Positions 50,083-57,800 of a stretch of 64,000 bases of DNA are shown here, in pieces. Within the stretch, counting starts at the first letter, position 1. Each line of letters opens with the position of its first letter. Both the position numbers and the translations under genes were made by a program. Under the pieces are notes generated by a model, which saw nothing but the letters and a program-made list of their open reading frames with translations, was not told where the DNA came from and did no database searches. The stretch comes from Pygmaiobacter massiliensis. GTDB taxonomy: Bacteria > Bacillota > Clostridia > Oscillospirales > Ruminococcaceae. The stretch lies in assembly GCF_900199435.1 (NCBI RefSeq), contig NZ_OAML01000003.1:372001-436000 (forward strand), given 5' to 3'.

Positions 50083-51219
50083 TTATTTTGAGGAAGCGTC
50101 TGCAGGAGCGGACGAAGCCCCAGAAGCGGCTTCGCTGGAAGCAGTTGTATCCTCATCGGGGGTAAGTGCCGACGCGGCACTGTTTACGGGAGGCTCAGTG
50201 AGATCCAGCTTTTTCGGATCGTAGTACTTCACAGCAGCAGAATCTGCCACAATTTCATATGCTTTGTAGATAGGCTCTGCTTTTGCATTGTACTCATCAC
50301 TGCGCATTTCCAGCAGAACATTCAGCTTTAAGGCTTCAAATTCATCCTGCGAGCTGTAATTCTCAAGGCGTTGGAACAGTACGTAATACTGGCCGTCTGC
50401 CTTGTGCATGCCAATGTTGTTGACGTCAACTTTGCTGACGGTTTCACCAAGCGCATTCTTGCCATCCTCGTTATCGAGGTTCAGATAAGTGCGCATGACA
50501 AAGTTTTCAGGCTTGTAACTGGTAATGTCAAACCCAGCCTCTTTGTAGGCATCGGTGATGGCGGGCAGTGCAGCTTCCATAAAAGATGCGCCGTCTTTGG
50601 TCTCGGCCAGTGCTTTTTCTGCAATGGCAGCAACTTTTTTCGCGGCTTCTTCACTCAGCGCATTGCCGGTGCTGTCCATCAGCGGCAGCTGGGTATAGGT
50701 GATAAGTGCAAAATTCTTGTTGAAGAAATCTTTTACCTGCTCTTCGCTCAAATCACTGCAAGAATCCAAAAAGACTTTCTGGACCTTAAAGCTGCTCTCG
50801 TCATAAACGGTGAAGTCCTCTTTGGTGACGCCGTTTTTCTCGTAGACACCAGAAACTTCTTTCCACTCAGATTCGATGGTTTCGTTCATCTGCTTCTGCT
50901 CTTCTTCGGTGAAGGAAAGCTTTAAGCGGTCAAACTCACGCTGGAAGTAGACGAAGCTTTGCAGCAGGCTTACAGTACGGTCATAGATCCAGTCCGAAAC
51001 GGATTTGTCCTCGATTTTCTGCGAGAACATATCTTTCGAAGCATCGGGCACCGAGCGCGAGGCTTCGGTGTAAGCAATCGACTGATAGAGGCGATAGATG
51101 CCCGGGGTGATCGGGGTGCCGTCGACTGTGAGCACGGAATCGAAGCTTTTCTTGCCGCAGCCAGCAAACAAAGAGACGCAAAGCAGTGCGGAAAGGCAAA
51201 GCGCGAGGACTTTTTTCAT
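50083..51219 (-). CDS. PrsA/SurA-like foldase lipoprotein, parvulin core degenerate
   Basis: A 378-residue lipoprotein (MKKVLALCLSALLC, lipobox FAGC, Cys21) with an N-terminal SurA-like chaperone region (SVLTVDGTPITPGIYRLY), a middle segment aligning loosely with parvulin helices (LSEEAAKKVAAIAEKALAE, DGASFMEAALP) and a Ser/Ala/Pro tail. I do not see the parvulin active-site motifs, so isomerase activity is doubtful. The ATG at 51219 is 14 nt from GGAG; a TTG at 51225 (8 nt) is an alternative start. Next to mfd, as in many Firmicutes. Confidence 0.8.
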   Translation of the reverse strand: MKKVLALCLSALLCVSLFAGCGKKSFDSVLTVDGTPITPGIYRLYQSIAYTEASRSVPDASKDMFSQKIEDKSVSDWIYDRTVSLLQSFVYFQREFDRLKLSFTEEEQKQMNETIESEWKEVSGVYEKNGVTKEDFTVYDESSFKVQKVFLDSCSDLSEEQVKDFFNKNFALITYTQLPLMDSTGNALSEEAAKKVAAIAEKALAETKDGASFMEAALPAITDAYKEAGFDITSYKPENFVMRTYLNLDNEDGKNALGETVSKVDVNNIGMHKADGQYYVLFQRLENYSSQDEFEALKLNVLLEMRSDEYNAKAEPIYKAYEIVADSAAVKYYDPKKLDLTEPPVNSAASALTPDEDTTASSEAASGASSAPADASSK

Positions 51220-51288
51220 TTTCAAAAAATCAACTCCAAACGGATTTATTCGATGCCGCAAGCACCAAAACGAAAAGGTATAGATAAC

Positions 51289-51317
51289 ATTATATAGTGC
51301 GGCAGGGTATTTGTCCA
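51289..51317 (-). promoter_or_regulatory. Promoter of the PrsA-like gene
   Basis: Minus strand TGGACA (51317-51312), a 17-nt spacer and TATAAT (51294-51289). Confidence 0.8.
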
Positions 51318-51405
51318 GCAAGGGAACGATGCAAGAAGCAGCAGATGCTGCAACAAAAGTCTCTTTACCGGGCGCGAATTGCATCCGGGACTTCTATCGG
51401 CTGCG

Positions 51406-54400
51406 CTAGAAAGAGGGCGAAGTTAAGCGGTCGCGCAGTTCAATAATTTTATCCAGTGTAAAGCGCAGCACGTCCAGCGGGGTTTCGCCCGTTTTGATGT
51501 TAACCGTAAGATAAGGTTTGCTGCCGGGGTGGAACACTGCGCGGGGGCCAATCAAGCGCACCAGCGGCGGTGCACTGGTAGCCGAGATTGCATCTGAATA
51601 AAGAGTGAGGTCCTCTTTGCGCTGTGTAATTTCGTAAATACCAACCTTTGCGGCATCGACACGAATCAAGCTGACGTCGATGAGTGCTTTTGCGCTCTTC
51701 GGCGGCTCACCGTAGCGGTCGTCCAGCTCTTCCAGCACATCGGCGGCATCCTGCTCGGTTTCGATGGCGGCGATTCGCTTGTAAGCCTCGATGCGGCCAG
51801 GTGCATCCGGGATGTAGTTCTCAGGCAGATAAGCGTCCATCCGCACGTCCATCAGGCAATCGCTCTTGTCCATCGTCGGGGCTTCGCCACGCTGGGCTGC
51901 CACTGCCTGGTTGAGCATTTTCACATACAGCTCGTAGCCGACGGCTTCCATATGGCCATGCTGACTGTGACCCAAAAGGTTGCCTGCGCCGCGGATTTGT
52001 AAATCGCGCATGGCAATGCGGAAACCACTGCCAAAGCTCGTAAACTCACGAATGGCAGAAAGGCGCTTGGCTGCGACATCAGTGAGTACCTTGGCGGGGC
52101 GGAAGGTGAAGTACGCATAAGCTTTGCGGCCGCTGCGGCCCACTCGTCCGCGAATCTGGTAAAGCTGCGAGAGTCCCATGCGGTCAGAATCCTCGATGAT
52201 CAGCGTGTTGCAGTTGCGCACATCAACGCCGGTTTCGATGATAGTGGTGCAGATGAGAATATCCACCTCGCCGTCCATCAGCTTTTGCCATACGTCCGAA
52301 AGCTGCTCTTCGGTCATCTTGCCGTGAGCGATTGCAATGCGGGCATCCGGGGCAAGCTGTGCCACACGTGCTGCGCAGTTTTCAATGGTTTCTACGCGGT
52401 TATAAAGGTAGTACACCTGCCCGCCGCGGGCAAGCTCGCGCGCAATGGCCTGTTCGACCACCCCTGCGTCATATTCCAGCACAAAGGTTTCTACCGGCTG
52501 GCGCTCGAATGGCGGCTGCTCAATGGTACTCATATCACGAATACCGCTCATTGCCATATTCAGCGTGCGGGGGATCGGGGTTGCAGAGAGGGTGAGCACA
52601 TCGACACCGGTGAAGTTTTCTTTTAGCTTTTCTTTGTGCTTTACGCCAAAACGCTGTTCCTCGTCGATGATAATAAGTCCCAAGTCTTTAAACTTGATGT
52701 CCTTTTGCAGCAGACGATGGGTGCCGACAATGATGTCGACGGTGCCGTCTTTGATGCCGCGCAAATTATCACGGGTTTGTTTGGGGGTGCAAAAGCGCGA
52801 AAGCATGCCCGCTTTGACGGGGAATGCCTCCATACGCTGTAAAATCGTGTTGTAGTGCTGCCAGGCAAGAATGGTGGTAGGCACCAGCACGGCAACCTGT
52901 TTGCCGCCCATAATGGCCTTAAATGCAGCGCGCAGCGCAACCTCGGTTTTGCCAACGCCTACGTCACCGCAAAGCAGTCGATCCATCGGGTGGGGGCGCT
53001 CCATATCGCGCTTGATTTCGGAAGCGCTCTGCAACTGGTCTTCAGTTTCGTCATATTCAAAGCGGGTCTCAAAGTCACGCTGCCAGTCACCGTCTTTGGG
53101 GAAAGAGTAGCCCGGTGCAGTCTGCCGTTTGGCGTACAGCTCAATGAGTTCTTTCGCCATCTCTTCGGTGGCTTTTTTGACGCGGGTTTTGGTCTTTTGC
53201 CATTCGCCGCCGCCCAGCTTTGCCAGCTTTACTTTTTCCGCATCACCGGGGGCGGTGTAGCGGCTGATAAGGTCAAGCTGGGTAACCGAAACGTAGAGCG
53301 TATCAGCGCCCTGATATTGAATCTTGATGTAATCCTTGACGACACCCTGCAAATCCAGTCGCTCGATACCAACATAAAGGCCGATACCGTGGTTTTGATG
53401 CACCACATAATCGCCGGGCTTGATGTCTTCCAAACTGGAAAGCCCTTTTGCCTTTTTGCGGCGGGGCTTTTGTTCGGTGGTGTTTTGCCGACGGGAGGTG
53501 ATAACGGCAAATTTGGCGCCCGGCCAGTCGCAGCCTGCGGAAAGATGTCCTTCCAGCACCGCAATGGTGCCAGGCGAGGGCAGAGGAGAACCTTTGACGG
53601 CAACGGCGCTCAAGCCCGCATTAGAAAGGTCTTTTGCCAAAGCGGCAGCGGCACGCGGCGTACCGGCCAGCACAGCACAGAAGTAGCCGCGCTCTACATA
53701 GCCTTTCAAATCCTGCACCAGCGCCTTCACTTCACCGCTCCAGGGCGGCAGAGTGTGAGCGGGAGCATTGATCAGCTCACCAAGCCGGAAGTCCGGCATC
53801 GAGCGCACAAAGTTTTCTGAAAGGATGGTTGGGTGCTTGTCTGTTTGGCGCTGCAACCAGGTATAGTCGCGGTAAAATTCAGTTAAGCCCGGGGCTAAAA
53901 CTTTTTGTTCCAGCAGCGTTTTAATCTCTTCACCTACCCGGAACCCAAATGCCCGGCACGCTTCTTTTACAGCACCGGTATCCTCAAAAAAGAGAATTGG
54001 CGCGTTGAAATAATCCAGTGCTGTGGCAGGGTTTGGATAACGCAGTGTGAGATATTTATCCATGGCTTCGGGCACTGCGCCGCCCGCCAGCATGCTGCGG
54101 TCTTCTGCGGAAGCCTCAAGGTAAGCTTCTTTTTTTCGGCCGCTCAGCCCATTCATGCCGCGCTCCAAAATCGAGAGCGCTTCGGTTGGGTCGGCGAATA
54201 ATACCTCACGCGCAGGGGAGATATGAATTTTTTTAAGCGGCACCTCGCGGCGCTGAGAAAGCAGGTCGAATCCGGACATTGTGTCGACCAAATCGCCCCA
54301 AAACTCGATACGTGCAGGGCGCGGCATATCCGGGGCAAAAAGGTCCACAATGCCGCCGCGTACAGAAAACTGCCCTGCTCCGTCTACCCGGTCGCGCCGG

Positions 54401-54873
54401 TGGTAGCCGGCGGCCAGCAGCCTTGCAATCAAGGCGTTCTGTTTAAACTCCTGTCCCTCTTTTAAGGTAAGGGTGTTGCGCTCAAAATCCATGCGAGGCA
54501 TTGTTAGTTGCAGCGCGCCTTCTACCGAAGCGCAGAGCAGATTACAGCGCCCGCCTACAATGTCGCCTAGCACCGAAAGCCGGCGGTACTCGTACTCATG
54601 GCTTTGCCCAAGCGCGTGCCGCAGCGAAAAATCACGTGCGGGCAGCACTCTGCTTCGCGCACCAAAAAGTGCGGCATCTGAAGCAAAGCGGGTAGCGGCG
54701 GCTTCGTTTTCACACAGCACAACCGCCGGGCGGGAAAGGTCGCTCGTCAGCGCGCAGAGCATCTGTGCCCGCGCGACTGGCGGCAAGCCAAACAGGGCCA
54801 CAGGCAGACTGCCGCCTATGGCCCCTTTTAGTTTTTGATATTCAGGTGTTTTTTGAATTGCTTCATGCAGCAT
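51406..54873 (-). CDS. mfd: Transcription-repair coupling factor
   Basis: Removes RNA polymerase stalled at lesions and recruits UvrA. The 1155-residue protein has the full order: UvrB-like N-terminal modules, a CarD-like RNA polymerase-interacting domain (GDYVVHQNHGIGLYVGIERL near 486), RecG-like helicase with Walker A GDVGVGKTEVA near 635 and DEEQRFGVKHKEKL near 734, GRVGRSGRKAYAYF, and the C-terminal TRCF domain (YLPENYIPDAPGRIEAYKRI). Length is normal. The ribosome site before the ATG is weak (GAGGGA). Confidence 0.97.
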   Translation of the reverse strand: MLHEAIQKTPEYQKLKGAIGGSLPVALFGLPPVARAQMLCALTSDLSRPAVVLCENEAAATRFASDAALFGARSRVLPARDFSLRHALGQSHEYEYRRLSVLGDIVGGRCNLLCASVEGALQLTMPRMDFERNTLTLKEGQEFKQNALIARLLAAGYHRRDRVDGAGQFSVRGGIVDLFAPDMPRPARIEFWGDLVDTMSGFDLLSQRREVPLKKIHISPAREVLFADPTEALSILERGMNGLSGRKKEAYLEASAEDRSMLAGGAVPEAMDKYLTLRYPNPATALDYFNAPILFFEDTGAVKEACRAFGFRVGEEIKTLLEQKVLAPGLTEFYRDYTWLQRQTDKHPTILSENFVRSMPDFRLGELINAPAHTLPPWSGEVKALVQDLKGYVERGYFCAVLAGTPRAAAALAKDLSNAGLSAVAVKGSPLPSPGTIAVLEGHLSAGCDWPGAKFAVITSRRQNTTEQKPRRKKAKGLSSLEDIKPGDYVVHQNHGIGLYVGIERLDLQGVVKDYIKIQYQGADTLYVSVTQLDLISRYTAPGDAEKVKLAKLGGGEWQKTKTRVKKATEEMAKELIELYAKRQTAPGYSFPKDGDWQRDFETRFEYDETEDQLQSASEIKRDMERPHPMDRLLCGDVGVGKTEVALRAAFKAIMGGKQVAVLVPTTILAWQHYNTILQRMEAFPVKAGMLSRFCTPKQTRDNLRGIKDGTVDIIVGTHRLLQKDIKFKDLGLIIIDEEQRFGVKHKEKLKENFTGVDVLTLSATPIPRTLNMAMSGIRDMSTIEQPPFERQPVETFVLEYDAGVVEQAIARELARGGQVYYLYNRVETIENCAARVAQLAPDARIAIAHGKMTEEQLSDVWQKLMDGEVDILICTTIIETGVDVRNCNTLIIEDSDRMGLSQLYQIRGRVGRSGRKAYAYFTFRPAKVLTDVAAKRLSAIREFTSFGSGFRIAMRDLQIRGAGNLLGHSQHGHMEAVGYELYVKMLNQAVAAQRGEAPTMDKSDCLMDVRMDAYLPENYIPDAPGRIEAYKRIAAIETEQDAADVLEELDDRYGEPPKSAKALIDVSLIRVDAAKVGIYEITQRKEDLTLYSDAISATSAPPLVRLIGPRAVFHPGSKPYLTVNIKTGETPLDVLRFTLDKIIELRDRLTSPSF

Positions 54874-54929
54874 GGCAAATGTCCCTCTATCTCAAAAAAC
54901 CGGTCAAAAGCCGTGATTTTTGCATCGCG

Positions 54930-55514
54930 TCAGGAATTATACCGGTTCATCGCAGTGGCTGTATCACCCTTGATGATAAGCTCCACCGCAGCACAAATAT
55001 CGTCGAATCGCGCGGTCATTGCCTCGCCGTCCGCCTTGCTGAACTTTGCGAGCACAAAGTCTGCAAGGTCTGCTTCGCCGCTGCGCCGCTCACCCACGCC
55101 GATTTTGATGCGGGGGAATTCGTCACCAATGGCGGCAATGATACTTTTGATGCCATTGTGCCCGCCAGCACTGCCTTTTTGCCGAATGCGCAGGCGGCCC
55201 GGCACCAACGAGATGTCATCGTACAGCACGATAACATTCTGCGGCGGAATTTTGTAAAAGGAAGCGGCCTTATACACTGCATCGCCCGAAAGGTTCATGT
55301 AGGTTTGCGGCTTGAGCAGCAGCACCTTGTGGCCCGCAATGGTAGCGGGAGCGGTCAGTGCATCGAATTTCGCCCGGGTCACCGAAACGCCGAGCTCTTT
55401 TGCCAGCGCATCCAGCGCCATAAAGCCAGCGTTGTGGTGGGTAGCTTCATATTTTTTGCCGGGGTTGCCCAGGCCGACAATCAAAAATTCGGTAGAAGAA
55501 GAGTTGAAGAGCAT
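54930..55514 (-). CDS. pth: Peptidyl-tRNA hydrolase
   Basis: Recycles peptidyl-tRNA. A 194-residue protein with FLIVGLGNPGKKYEATHHNAGF (catalytic His in THHNAGF), LLKPQTYMNLSGDAV, VLYDDISLVPGRLRIRQKGSAGGHNGIKSI (as YDDISLVPG and GSAGGHNGIKSI) and RIKIGVG. AAAAGGA precedes the ATG at 55514; the frame extends 29 codons further through the preceding terminator. Part of the prs-pth-mfd block. Confidence 0.96.
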   Translation of the reverse strand: MLFNSSSTEFLIVGLGNPGKKYEATHHNAGFMALDALAKELGVSVTRAKFDALTAPATIAGHKVLLLKPQTYMNLSGDAVYKAASFYKIPPQNVIVLYDDISLVPGRLRIRQKGSAGGHNGIKSIIAAIGDEFPRIKIGVGERRSGEADLADFVLAKFSKADGEAMTARFDDICAAVELIIKGDTATAMNRYNS

Positions 55515-55533
55515 GGTAAATTCCGTCCTTTTG

Positions 55534-55570
55534 AAAAATGCGCCGCGACTTCGCTTGCCGTCGCGGCGCA
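55534..55570 (-). terminator. Terminator between prs and pth
   Basis: Minus strand TGCGCCGCGAC/GTCGCGGCGCA 11-bp stem followed by TTTTTC. It separates prs from the pth-mfd unit or reduces read-through. Confidence 0.85.
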
Positions 55571-55593
55571 TTGTTTGGTGTGCGGGGGTAAGA

Positions 55594-56553
55594 TTAGACA
55601 AACAGGGTAGAAACCGGCTTGTCAGAGTAGATGCGTGCGATTGCCTCTGCTAGGACGGGAGCAACGGTCAGCGTTTTGATTTTATCAATGCGCTTCTCGG
55701 GATCCAGTTTAATGGTGTCGAGCAGAACGACTTCGTCCAGCACGCTGTCTTTGATGCGGTCGATCGCCGGGCCGGAAAGCACAGCGTGGGTAGCACAAGC
55801 ACAAACGCTGCGTGCACCTTTTTCAAGGATTGCTTTTGCAGCGCCGCACAGGGTGCCGGCGGTGTCGATCATATCGTCGAGGATGATGACGTCTTTGTTT
55901 TTGATGTCGCCGATGATGTTCATGACTTCCGAAACGTTTGCTTTCGGGCGGCGTTTGTCAACAATGGCCAGGGGCAGGCCCAGGCGCTCTGCAAAGGTGC
56001 GTGCGCGGGTGACAGAGCCGAGATCGGGGGAAACCACGATGAAATCTTTATCTTTTTCTTCTGCGACCTTTTTCTCAAAATAAGATGCAAGAATCGGCAT
56101 GCCCTGCATGTGATCCACCGGGACATCGAAGAAGCCCTGAATCTGTGCAGCATGGAGGTCCATGGTCAGCACGCGGTCTGCGCCGGCTTTGCAAATGAGG
56201 TCTGCGACCAGCTTTGAGCTGATGGGATCACGTGCTTTGCTTTTGCGGTCCTGACGTGCATAGCCGTAGTAAGGAATGACTGCGGTGATGCGGCCGGCGG
56301 AAGCGCGGCGGAATGCGTCGATCATGATGAGCAGTTCCATCAGGTTGCGGTTGACAGGGTAAGACGTGCTCTGTACCACAAATACGTCGCTGCCGCGTAC
56401 AGATTCGTGGATAGAGACGCTGATCTCACCGTCGCTGAACATGCCAACGTCTGCTTTGCCAAGAGGAAGCCCAAGGCACTCGGCGATGGATGTCGCAAGC
56501 TCGATATTCGAGTTGCCTGCGAAGATTTTGATGTCTTTACCATGGATATTCAT
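55594..56553 (-). CDS. prs: Ribose-phosphate pyrophosphokinase
   Basis: Makes PRPP for nucleotides, His and Trp. A 319-residue protein: IKIFAGNSNIELATSIAECLG, GMFSDGEISVSIHESVRGSDVFVVQST (as FSDGEISVSI and RGSDVFVVQS), YYGYARQDRKSKARDPISSKLVADL (as YGYARQDRKS), and the PRPP loop DVIILDDMIDTAGTL. The start at 56553 follows GGGGGC at 9 nt; 58 further in-frame codons upstream are non-homologous. Confidence 0.96.
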   Translation of the reverse strand: MNIHGKDIKIFAGNSNIELATSIAECLGLPLGKADVGMFSDGEISVSIHESVRGSDVFVVQSTSYPVNRNLMELLIMIDAFRRASAGRITAVIPYYGYARQDRKSKARDPISSKLVADLICKAGADRVLTMDLHAAQIQGFFDVPVDHMQGMPILASYFEKKVAEEKDKDFIVVSPDLGSVTRARTFAERLGLPLAIVDKRRPKANVSEVMNIIGDIKNKDVIILDDMIDTAGTLCGAAKAILEKGARSVCACATHAVLSGPAIDRIKDSVLDEVVLLDTIKLDPEKRIDKIKTLTVAPVLAEAIARIYSDKPVSTLFV

Positions 56554-56769
56554 TTTTAAATGCCCCCGTAATTTTTTTGCAGGTCCGTAGAACGGAGCCT
56601 GTCCGTTTATATCATGAAGGCGACACACCAAGTCGTCTTCATCGATCCGTGTTTCGGCGCGCAAAAGCACGCTGCTCGCATTGGGTGCGTGCAGCGTCTG
56701 CGTTGCAGGCCAGGGATGGTTTTGCACCGGATTGGGCAGATGCCGCAGGCGGTGCGTTATCCCTTAATA

Positions 56770-57525
56770 CTATTTTGCCCCTTCTGAGGGTGATTTTGCA
56801 AGCCCTGTTTTTTTGGAAATATAGGCAGCGAGTTTTTGCTCGGCCCAATCTTCCTTGGTTACCTGGCGGGCGCGGGCAATGCCAAGCGCCGCAGGCGGTA
56901 CGTCTTCGGTAATGGTGCTGCCGGCAGCGGTGTAAGCGCCGTCGCCAATGCGCACCGGGGCTACAAGGTTGGTGTTGCAGCCGATAAAGCAGTAATCGCC
57001 TACTTCGGTGCGGCTTTTAATTTCGCCATCGTAGTTAACAAAAACTACGCCGCAGCCAAAGTTGCAATATTTACCAACAGTAGCATCGCCAATATAGGTA
57101 AGGTGTGCCACGGCGGTGCCTTCCCCGATAGTAGAATTTTTGATTTCAACAAAATCGCCAATATGGACTTTTTTACCAATATGGCTATCCGGGCGAAGCT
57201 GTACGTAAGGGCCGATTTCGGCGCCTTCTGCAATGGTGCACTGGCGACCCTGGCTGGCGTTAAACTTAATGTTTTCACCGAGGACAGCGTCTTCCAGCAA
57301 GCTGTTCGGGCCAATAACACAGCCCGCGCCAATGACGGTTTTGCCTTTTAGGATGGTACCCGGCAAAATTGTCGCACCTGGTGCAATCACAACTTCCGGG
57401 TCGATGCAGATGCCGTCGCGGCAGATAAACTCGACTCCTGCGTCGAGGTGACGCTCAAATGTATCGCGGAACGCCTGCTCGCGGGCAAGAAAACGCTCAC
57501 GGGCGGTTTCGGTGCTGCTATTCAT
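56770..57525 (-). CDS. Stand-alone GlmU-type acetyltransferase domain (left-handed beta-helix)
   Basis: A 251-residue protein made only of the C-terminal half of GlmU. It has a helical linker (ETARERFLAREQAFRDTF), then hexapeptide repeats (IDPEVVIAPGATILPGTILKGKTVIGAGCVIGPNS in part) and the acetyltransferase core (PYVQLRPDSHIGKKVHIGDFVEIKNS, AHLTYIGDATVGKYCNFGCGVVFVNYDG in part). The usual N-terminal uridylyltransferase domain is absent. It should acetylate glucosamine-1-phosphate, with the UDP transfer done by another protein. GGAGG is 7 nt before the ATG. It sits upstream of prs, the normal glmU position. Confidence 0.85.
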   Translation of the reverse strand: MNSSTETARERFLAREQAFRDTFERHLDAGVEFICRDGICIDPEVVIAPGATILPGTILKGKTVIGAGCVIGPNSLLEDAVLGENIKFNASQGRQCTIAEGAEIGPYVQLRPDSHIGKKVHIGDFVEIKNSTIGEGTAVAHLTYIGDATVGKYCNFGCGVVFVNYDGEIKSRTEVGDYCFIGCNTNLVAPVRIGDGAYTAAGSTITEDVPPAALGIARARQVTKEDWAEQKLAAYISKKTGLAKSPSEGAK

Positions 57526-57592
57526 GCAGAAACCTCCAAATTCAGTAAAATAAACAGTAATTCTTTACGATTTTCTACACCCATACAGATTT

Positions 57593-57620
57593 ATTTTACA
57601 GTATTCACAGCTTTTTGCAA
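57593..57620 (-). promoter_or_regulatory. Promoter of the glmU-like gene
   Basis: Minus strand TTGCAA (57620-57615), a 16-nt spacer and TAAAAT (57598-57593). Confidence 0.6.
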
Positions 57621-57680
57621 GGGCAACTAGGGAATACAGTACAATTTTCGAGAATTTTATTAAATTCATATAAATTAATG

Positions 57681-57709
57681 TGGAAATAACAGTTTAAGTT
57701 TGGTATAAT
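57681..57709 (+). promoter_or_regulatory. Probable promoter of ppdK
   Basis: TGGAAA (57681-57686), a 17-nt spacer and TATAAT (57704-57709). A TTGACA at 57722 has no -10 at the right distance. Confidence 0.5.
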
Positions 57710-57800
57710 TATTTGCGGACTTGACAAAACCGTAACAAAGCCTGTTTTCAGGTAACTGACCGGTTTTTTAAGGCAGTATATTTTATGGAGGTAGATAATT

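Noticed and set aside
52855-53820. 321-codon plus-strand frame inside mfd
   Set aside because: Antisense to an intact mfd; no supporting start signals.
57722-57727. Consensus TTGACA near ppdK considered as its -35
   Set aside because: No -10 hexamer lies 16-19 nt downstream. The TATAAT at 57704 is upstream of it.
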